From: Actinobacillus vicugnae
Lineage (GTDB): Bacteria; Pseudomonadota; Gammaproteobacteria; Enterobacterales; Pasteurellaceae
Assembly (NCBI RefSeq): GCF_901687125.1
Contig: NZ_CABFJY010000044.1
Coordinates: 118,003-182,002 of the forward strand
Reading direction: 5' to 3'
Length of the DNA stretch: 64,000 nucleotides
In this document: positions 58,866-64,000 of the stretch, one piece after another
Position numbering within the stretch: the stretch's first letter is position 1
How the letters are laid out: every line of letters begins with the position of its first letter
The notes under the pieces: generated by a model
The model's database searches: none
What the model saw: only the letters and a program-made list of their open reading frames with translations
Told to the model about the DNA's origin: nothing
Translations under genes and position numbers: made by a program

Positions 58866-60437
58866 ATGAACAACATTCACAATCATAAAATTTTAATTTT
58901 GGACTTCGGTTCACAATACACGCAATTAATCGCACGTCGTGTGCGTGAGATTGGCGTTTACTGCGAACTTTGGGCATGGGACGTTACCGAAGCACAAATC
59001 CGTGAATTTAACCCAACAGGGATTATTCTTTCTGGTGGTCCTGAAAGTACCACAGAAGAAAACAGCCCACGTGCGCCTGAATACGTATTTAACGCAGGTG
59101 TGCCTGTATTAGGTATTTGCTACGGCATGCAAACCATGGCAATGCAATTAGGCGGTTTAACGGAAACTTCTGATCATCGTGAGTTCGGTTATGCTTCGGT
59201 TGATTTACAAGCAACAGATGCATTATTTGCCAAATTAAACGATAATTTGACCGCTTCTGAGCCTAAATTAGATGTTTGGATGAGCCACGGCGATAAAGTA
59301 ACCCGTTTACCTCAAGGTTTCCAAATTACAGGTACTACACCAACTTGCCCAATTGCAGCAATGTCGGATGAAAACCGTCGCTTCTACGGCGTGCAATTCC
59401 ATCCAGAAGTTACGCATACGAAAAGTGGTTTAGAACTATTAACGAACTTCGTTGTAGGCGTTTGTGGCTGCGAATGCAAATGGACAGCTGAAAATATCAT
59501 TGAAGACGCTGTTGCACGTATCAAAGCGCAAGTAGGCGATGATGAAGTGATTTTAGGCTTATCTGGCGGGGTGGATTCCTCAGTAACCGCCCTACTTCTC
59601 CACCGTGCTATCGGCAAAAACTTGCACTGTGTATTTGTCGATAACGGCTTGCTTCGCTTAAACGAAGGTGATCAAGTAATGGAAATGTTTGGCAATAAAT
59701 TCGGTCTAAATATTATTCGTGTCAATGCGGAAGATCGTTTCTTAGATGCGCTAAAAGGCATTGATGAACCTGAAGCAAAACGCAAAATGATTGGTAAAGT
59801 GTTTGTGGATGTATTCGATGATGAATCGAAAAAACTCACTTCGGTCAAATGGTTAGCACAAGGCACTATCTACCCTGATGTTATCGAATCTGCGGCAAGC
59901 AAAACGGGTAAAGCGCACGTAATTAAATCACACCATAACGTAGGTGGCTTACCAGATTATATGAAACTCGGTTTAGTTGAACCGCTACGTGAATTATTTA
60001 AAGACGAAGTGCGTAAAATCGGCTTGGCTCTCGGTTTGCCAGCAGAAATGCTTAACCGCCATCCGTTCCCAGGTCCAGGTTTAGGCGTGCGTGTATTAGG
60101 CGAAATCAAAAAAGAATACTGCGATTTACTGCGTAAAGCCGATGCAATCTTTATTGAAGAACTCTACAAAGCAGATTGGTATTACAAGGTAAGCCAAGCG
60201 TTTACCGTATTTCTCCCTGTGAAATCGGTGGGTGTAATGGGCGACGGACGTAAATACGATTGGGTTGTTTCACTCCGTGCTGTTGAAACTATCGACTTTA
60301 TGACCGCGCATTGGGCACATTTACCATACGATTTACTTGGAAAAATCTCAAATCGTATCATTAATGAAGTAAACGGCATTTCCCGCGTGGTATATGACGT
60401 TTCAGGCAAACCCCCAGCAACGATTGAGTGGGAATAA
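58866..60437 (+). CDS. guaA: GMP synthase (glutamine-hydrolysing)
   Basis: Converts XMP to GMP using glutamine and ATP. N-terminal class I glutaminase with nucleophile C85 in [13 protein letters not shown] and the His/Glu pair in [14 protein letters not shown]-pyrophosphatase with P-loop LSGGVDSS. C-terminal dimerisation domain ending PATIEWE. 523 aa (E. coli 525). The ATG at 58866 begins the conserved part; a TTG at 58842 overlaps the HAD stop and is not favoured. guaB and guaA are split by the HAD gene. Confidence 0.97.
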   Translation: MNNIHNHKILILDFGSQYTQLIARRVREIGVYCELWAWDVTEAQIREFNPTGIILSGGPESTTEENSPRAPEYVFNAGVPVLGICYGMQTMAMQLGGLTETSDHREFGYASVDLQATDALFAKLNDNLTASEPKLDVWMSHGDKVTRLPQGFQITGTTPTCPIAAMSDENRRFYGVQFHPEVTHTKSGLELLTNFVVGVCGCECKWTAENIIEDAVARIKAQVGDDEVILGLSGGVDSSVTALLLHRAIGKNLHCVFVDNGLLRLNEGDQVMEMFGNKFGLNIIRVNAEDRFLDALKGIDEPEAKRKMIGKVFVDVFDDESKKLTSVKWLAQGTIYPDVIESAASKTGKAHVIKSHHNVGGLPDYMKLGLVEPLRELFKDEVRKIGLALGLPAEMLNRHPFPGPGLGVRVLGEIKKEYCDLLRKADAIFIEELYKADWYYKVSQAFTVFLPVKSVGVMGDGRKYDWVVSLRAVETIDFMTAHWAHLPYDLLGKISNRIINEVNGISRVVYDVSGKPPATIEWE

Positions 60438-60766
60438 ATTTTAAGAATTCGGAACTTTAGTAAATATTGACTATTTAATCTTAATTCCATATATATCTAG
60501 GTTTTTTACAAATTTAGAACTTTCTCTAGCATTAGAAGGAATCGGAGTTAATATGAAAATAGAAGCTAAATTGATTGAAAATGTTGTTGGTGTAGTGGTG
60601 GCGTTTCTGTGAGTGCCAACCTCACATTGAATTGACAAATTAAGTTATAATCAATATTGACTAAAGGGATGAGTAGCAACGCCATGAAGTGCAAATCTTC
60701 ACACTCACACCATATTCGATAAAGGTAAATCTATAAGTTGCCTTTTTATAGACATGGTCTATTTAC
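60438..60766. other. Gene-poor stretch between guaA and the phosphohexomutase
   Basis: About 330 bp with no credible protein gene. It contains an A/T-rich part, a 19-codon ORF (60553-60612, MKIEAKLIENVV and on) with a GGAG site 8 nt upstream of its ATG, a TATAAT (60646-60651) and a structured segment (60658-60749) described separately. No USS is seen, unlike most gaps here. Confidence 0.45.
60658..60749 (+). ncRNA. Possible small structured RNA
   Basis: Downstream of a TATAAT (60646-60651) without a good -35. GAGT (60671-60674) and ACTC (60703-60706) enclose the hairpin TGAAG/CTTCA (60685-60701), and a terminator-like stem AAGGTAA/TTGCCTT (60722-60744, one G-U pair) with TTTTTA ends it. Weak evidence; could be chance structure. 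Confidence 0.25.
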
Positions 60767-60797
60767 AAAAAAAGCGAACCTTTTGGTTCGCTTTTTT
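60767..60797. terminator. Bidirectional terminator
   Basis: AAAAGCGAACC (60770-60780), loop TTTT, GGTTCGCTTTT (60785-60795), with A and T runs on both sides. Serves the phosphohexomutase gene on the minus strand. Confidence 0.9.
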
Positions 60798-60813
60798 ACT
60801 ATCGGCTAATTAA

Positions 60814-62472
60814 TTAGCAATCTTGTTTACCATATTGCTCTTGGCGTAGTAACTCACGTACGCTTTCGTCGAATTGGCTTAATACGTTATCCGCATCTGC
60901 AGCATCTTTACCTTTTGCATCGAGGTAGAACTTAATTTTTGGTTCGGTACCTGATGGGCGAGTGATTAAGCGGCTGCCGTTTTCTAATACAAATACCAAA
61001 ATATCGCTTTGGCGATCGGTTTTGGTATGGTCAATTAATTGCGCTACATTGAAGCCACCGATAGCAGTTGGCGGGTTGGTGCGTAATGCCGTCATTAATT
61101 TGCCAATTTCAGATAAATCGCTCACACGAATTGAAATTTGACCGCTTACATAAGCGCCAAATTCATTATTGAAATCGTTAATGGCATCTTGTAATATTTT
61201 GCCTTGCGCTTTTAAGCTACACACAAAATCTAAGAATACGATAGCAGCTGAAATGCCGTCTTTATCGCGTACTTTATCTGGGTCCACTAAATAGCCTAAT
61301 GCTTCTTCAAAGCCAAATAATAAGCCATCAACTTTACCGATATATTTAAAGCCTGTTAGCGTTTCTTCTGACTGTAAACCGTATTTTTTCGCAATTTCAG
61401 CTAACGCTGGTGAAGATACTAATGAACAAGCTAATACGCCCTGTTTGCCTTGTGCATGATATTGTTTCGCTAAATACCAGCCTAATAAACAGCCTACAAC
61501 GTTACCATGTAAACCTTTCCAGTTTCCTTGCGCATCTGGCATTGCTACCGCTAAGCGGTCTGCATCTGGGTCATTTGCGATAATAAATTCAGCGTTTTTC
61601 TCTTTTGCTAGTTTAATCGCTAAATCTAATGCGCCTTTTTCTTCTGGGTTCGGGAAATTCACAGTTGGGAATGAACCATCTGGCTGAATTTGCTCTGCCA
61701 CTAAATGCGGTTGCGGCAAGCCTGCTTTTTCAAGAGTTTTGCTTAATACTTCGTAGCCTACACCGTGCATTGCAGTGTAAACATAATTAATGTCTGTCGC
61801 TTGTTCTTTTGCTAACGCAGCTGTTTTTGCAATATATGCATCAACAATTTCATCATCTAACACAATGAAATCTTGGCTACGAGGAAGATCAGCAATATTG
61901 CCTGCTGCAACTTTATCAATTAATGCGGCAATGTCTTTATCCGCTGGCGAAACAATTTGACCACCACCGTTTGCTTTACCTAAATAAACTTTATAACCAT
62001 TGTCTTCTGGCGGGTTGTGGCTTGCGGTAACCATAACACCTGCAGTGGTATCAAAATATTGAATTGCATACGCTAATACTGGAGTTGGTAATTTGCGAGG
62101 TAATAAATAGGCTTTGATACCTGCCCCTGCCATAATTTCCGCAGTATCACGTGCAAATACATCTGAATTTTTACGACCATCATAACCAATCACAATTGAG
62201 GGTGCTGTATCATAGTCTTTTAGATAATCCGCTAACCCCCCCGCTGCCTGCGCTACTAATACACGATTCATCCCCATTGAACCAGCTTGTAAACGTCCAC
62301 GTAAGCCCGCTGTACCGAATTGTAAACGTCCATCGAACCGTGTGTTTAGTTCAGCTAATGCTTTTGCATCACCTGCTTGCGCTGCTTCAATTAATTGAGA
62401 TAATTCAGCACGAGTCTCTTGATCAGGGTCTTGTGCTAACCAGTTTTGCGCAATAGTAAAAATTGAACTCAT
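60814..62472 (-). CDS. Phosphohexomutase (phosphoglucomutase/phosphomannomutase family)
   Basis: Interconverts hexose 1- and 6-phosphates. Active-site phosphoserine S151 in TASHNPPEDNGYKVYLG, metal loop NDPDADRLAVAMPD, sugar loop GFEEALGYLVD and C-terminal phosphate loop RPSGTEPKIKFYL. 552 aa with an extended N-terminus, the PgcA/PGM2-like type rather than short ManB. The specific sugar is undetermined; it probably supplies glucose-1-phosphate or mannose-1-phosphate for LOS and capsule. Good ribosome site (AAGGAGTTGCA). Confidence 0.9.
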   Translation of the reverse strand: MSSIFTIAQNWLAQDPDQETRAELSQLIEAAQAGDAKALAELNTRFDGRLQFGTAGLRGRLQAGSMGMNRVLVAQAAGGLADYLKDYDTAPSIVIGYDGRKNSDVFARDTAEIMAGAGIKAYLLPRKLPTPVLAYAIQYFDTTAGVMVTASHNPPEDNGYKVYLGKANGGGQIVSPADKDIAALIDKVAAGNIADLPRSQDFIVLDDEIVDAYIAKTAALAKEQATDINYVYTAMHGVGYEVLSKTLEKAGLPQPHLVAEQIQPDGSFPTVNFPNPEEKGALDLAIKLAKEKNAEFIIANDPDADRLAVAMPDAQGNWKGLHGNVVGCLLGWYLAKQYHAQGKQGVLACSLVSSPALAEIAKKYGLQSEETLTGFKYIGKVDGLLFGFEEALGYLVDPDKVRDKDGISAAIVFLDFVCSLKAQGKILQDAINDFNNEFGAYVSGQISIRVSDLSEIGKLMTALRTNPPTAIGGFNVAQLIDHTKTDRQSDILVFVLENGSRLITRPSGTEPKIKFYLDAKGKDAADADNVLSQFDESVRELLRQEQYGKQDC

Positions 62473-62572
62473 TGCAACTCCTTATATTTGAAAAAATAAT
62501 GAATGAATACTTGTATAGCCTATCTGAAAATCGCATAAATAAAAATGATTTATTTCATCTTTTTGATAAGTT

Positions 62573-62588
62573 TGTGATCTATTTCTCA
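62573..62588. promoter_or_regulatory. CRP-like site upstream of the phosphohexomutase gene
   Basis: TGTGATCTATTTCTCA matches TGTGA-N6-TCACA in nine of ten positions. It lies about 100 bp upstream of the mutase start, in the 394-bp gap before the next plus-strand gene, which otherwise holds a single USS (AATAAGCGGTTAAATTTTTG, 62706-62725) and AT-rich DNA. Confidence 0.45.
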
Positions 62589-62866
62589 AATAAAGATCAA
62601 GCAAACGGTTGCGGCTTATCATGATGAAAAATAAGTTGTTTATCTGTTCAGATTTTAGAAAGCATGATATCTAAATTTGCATTAATTCTTACTGGCGTAA
62701 ATCAAATAAGCGGTTAAATTTTTGCAATTTTTTAGCGAAAAACAACCTCTTGCTTGTCAACGAAACAGAAAAATGTAAAGTTATTAAAATACATGGAACT
62801 TTTAAACAAGTCGTATCAGAATACTGCCCCGAATTTATGTCAAACTATTTTAATCTGAGTAACACG

Positions 62867-63490
62867 ATGTTTAATTTAGCCAAGAAGGCAATTAATAAAT
62901 TTCTGCGTAAAGCGATTAATGCCTTAAATCGCCAACGTTTACAAAATCATGCAATGTCTGTACTTTCTATTAATTGCAATGGCGCATTTATTTTGCATGA
63001 ACTAGAACAGCAGTTCCGTTCGCCTTTTGTGAATCTTTTCCTTTCACCTGCTGATTTCATCAAATATCTGAAAAATATCACGCACTATATGCAAGCAGAG
63101 CTTGTATTTGAGTCGACAAATAAAAGCTATCCAGTAGGCAAATTAGCGGACCTGACGATTCATTTTATGCACTATCATTCAGAACAAGAAGCGCTGGAAA
63201 AATGGGTAGAACGAACCAAACGAATTAATTTAGATAATCTGTTTGTGATAATGACTGATCGTGATGGTTGCACCTACCAAGATTTACAAGAATTTGACCG
63301 CTTACCATTTGCAAATAAAGTAGTTTTTACGCATAAACCTTATCCTGAATTTCAGTCAGCTTTTTATATCAAAGGCTTTGAAACTCAACCTCAAGTTGGG
63401 GATTTATTTGAGTTTTCAGGTTGGAATGGCAAAAAATATTATGATCAATTTAATTATATTGATTGGTTTAATGGAAAAGGCGTGAAGTAA
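62867..63490 (+). CDS. DUF1919 protein, putative surface-polysaccharide gene
   Basis: Recognised as the DUF1919 family by the string of landmarks SINCNGAFILHEL, SPFVNLFLSPADFIKYL, DLTIHFMHYHSEQEALEKWV, RTKRINLDNLFVIMTDRDGC and FANKVVFTHKPYP. DUF1919 genes often sit in exopolysaccharide or capsule loci, but their activity is unproven. Start uncertain: ATG at 62867 (207 aa) fits the family length and a basic N-terminus (FNLAKKAINKFLRKAI). ATG at 62837 and TTG at 62750 are in-frame alternatives, none with a strong ribosome site. Its TAA overlaps the ATG of the next gene by one base. Confidence 0.78.
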   Translation: MFNLAKKAINKFLRKAINALNRQRLQNHAMSVLSINCNGAFILHELEQQFRSPFVNLFLSPADFIKYLKNITHYMQAELVFESTNKSYPVGKLADLTIHFMHYHSEQEALEKWVERTKRINLDNLFVIMTDRDGCTYQDLQEFDRLPFANKVVFTHKPYPEFQSAFYIKGFETQPQVGDLFEFSGWNGKKYYDQFNYIDWFNGKGVK

Positions 63491-63804
63491 TGTGTAAAGT
63501 TTATGGCTTAACCGTGGATGAACAAACTCGCTGTCAGCATTATCATTCTGTGCTGGATATTATTGCGATTAAATTTAAGTGTTGTGATAAGTTTTACCCA
63601 TGCTATCAATGCCATCAGGCTTGTGAAACGCACCCTATTGAGCGTTGGCAAGCAAATGAATTTGAACAACAGGCAATCTTGTGTGGCAGCTGCCAGCACA
63701 CATTAAGTATTCAGCAATATATGCAAGTTAGCCATTGCCCTTATTGCCAAGCACAGTTTAACCGTGGTTGCCAAAAACATTATTCAATTTATTTTGAAGT
63801 TTGA
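63490..63804 (+). CDS. CHY-type zinc-finger protein
   Basis: 104-aa cysteine/histidine-rich protein. C15-Q-H17-Y18 gives the family its name. Then KCCDKFYPCYQCHQACETH (from about residue 30), CGSCQHTL and CPYCQAQFNRGC supply more zinc ligands, enough for three zinc ions. CHY fingers occur alone in bacteria and fused to RING proteins in eukaryotes; the bacterial role is unknown. Coupled to the DUF1919 gene by a one-base overlap (TAATG). No other product suggests itself. Confidence 0.82.
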   Translation: MCKVYGLTVDEQTRCQHYHSVLDIIAIKFKCCDKFYPCYQCHQACETHPIERWQANEFEQQAILCGSCQHTLSIQQYMQVSHCPYCQAQFNRGCQKHYSIYFEV

Positions 63805-63830
63805 TAGCCCGTCCATTACTACATATAGAA

Positions 63831-63873
63831 AAGCGGTCTGATTTGCCGAAAGTTTTGCAAATCAGACCGCTTG
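63831..63873. repeat. Perfect inverted USS pair beside the IS end
   Basis: AAGCGGTCTGATTTG (63831-63845) and CAAATCAGACCGCTT (63858-63872), perfect 15-bp arms. It ends two bases before the IS terminal repeat. Confidence 0.7.
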
Positions 63874-63874
63874 T

Positions 63875-64000
63875 TGATCTGCCCCCCAAAAGTTGGACAG
63901 GTTAGTACACTATAAATATTGAGCTCTGTATTGTGCAGGGCTCAATCCTTTTAAATCCATTTTAATACGCTTTTGGTTGTAATACATCACATATTCTTCC
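63875..64000 (-). mobile_element. IS3-family insertion sequence, right-edge fragment
   Basis: Begins with the terminal repeat TGATCTGCCCCCCAAAAGTT at 63875 and contains the 3' end of a transposase on the minus strand. The element continues outside the window, so the other end and any target duplication cannot be seen. The end sequence has the form typical of IS3-family (IS150 group) elements. Confidence 0.8.
63910..64000 (-). CDS. IS3-family transposase OrfB, C-terminal 29 residues
   Basis: The minus strand reads EEYVMYYNQKRIKMDLKGLS, then PAQYRAQYL and TAG (63910-63912). The YYNQKRIK and LKGLSPAQYR blocks are the usual end of IS3-family DDE transposases (integrase core). The catalytic residues and the frameshift region lie outside the window. 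Partial at its 5' end because the window stops here, not because of a seen truncation. Confidence 0.85.
   Translation of the reverse strand, partial: EEYVMYYNQKRIKMDLKGLSPAQYRAQYL

Noticed and set aside
60553..60612. 19-codon ORF as a gene
   Set aside because: A ribosome site is present, but the peptide is very short and unremarkable; kept only as part of the gap description.

Overview
The window is a stretch of chromosome from a Pasteurellaceae bacterium. The clearest marker is the DNA uptake signal sequence (USS) of the Actinobacillus pleuropneumoniae type, core ACAAGCGGTC usually followed by an A/T-rich tail. It recurs dozens of times, often as inverted pairs between genes. The H. influenzae-type core (AAGTGCGGT) was not seen. 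Gene content (torYZ, moaACDE without moaB, tyrP, ftsK next to lrp, guaB/guaA, rplM-rpsI next to zapG) and the AT-rich codon use fit Actinobacillus, Mannheimia or a close relative. The species cannot be fixed from this sequence alone.
Layout. 1-9.5 kb: glnS, a tiny lipoprotein, slt, hpt, a family-8 glycosyltransferase, metB-like, dapB, rlmM and a DUF423 membrane protein. 9.5-16.2 kb: a molybdoenzyme region in which torY-torZ (pentaheme cytochrome c and Tat-exported TMAO/S-oxide reductase) diverges from moaA-moaC-moaD-moaE. The shared intergenic region holds a perfect NarP/NarL 7-2-7 palindrome, an FNR-like site and a Moco riboswitch-like leader. 16.2-30.6 kb: ybeY-tmcA, topA, a LysR regulator, macB without macA, a NIF3 protein, glpX/zapB, tdk, tsaB, aroG (with a near-consensus TrpR operator) and a zinc metallopeptidase. 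30.7-42.4 kb: ftsK-lrp, rnd, an mlc-like ROK regulator with a perfect CRP site, bioD, spr, ihfA, pheT and pheS. 42.6-56.4 kb: a nitroreductase, tcyP, fieF and a Zn-ribbon protein, a lipoprotein with yaaA, rplM-rpsI, zapG, glnD, tyrP (TyrR boxes), ftsH and rlmE. 56.5-64 kb: guaB (PurR box), a HAD phosphatase, guaA, a phosphohexomutase, a DUF1919/CHY zinc-finger pair, and the end of an IS3-family element running off the right edge.
Most of the window is ordinary core genome in short operons closed by hairpin terminators, many of them built from inverted USS pairs. No phage, CRISPR array, restriction system, rRNA or tRNA gene was seen, and no obviously undescribed multi-gene system stands out. 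The most interesting signals are mostly non-coding. They are a candidate CRP-controlled small RNA downstream of spr, the doubly controlled torYZ/moa intergenic region, USS copies that encode the lipobox of two lipoproteins, a 50-bp vestige of two opposed IS ends that matches the IS at the right edge, and palindromic repeats that split pheS from pheT. Among proteins, the orphan macB, the Mlc-like regulator without its zinc motif, and a HAD gene inserted between guaB and guaA deserve attention.
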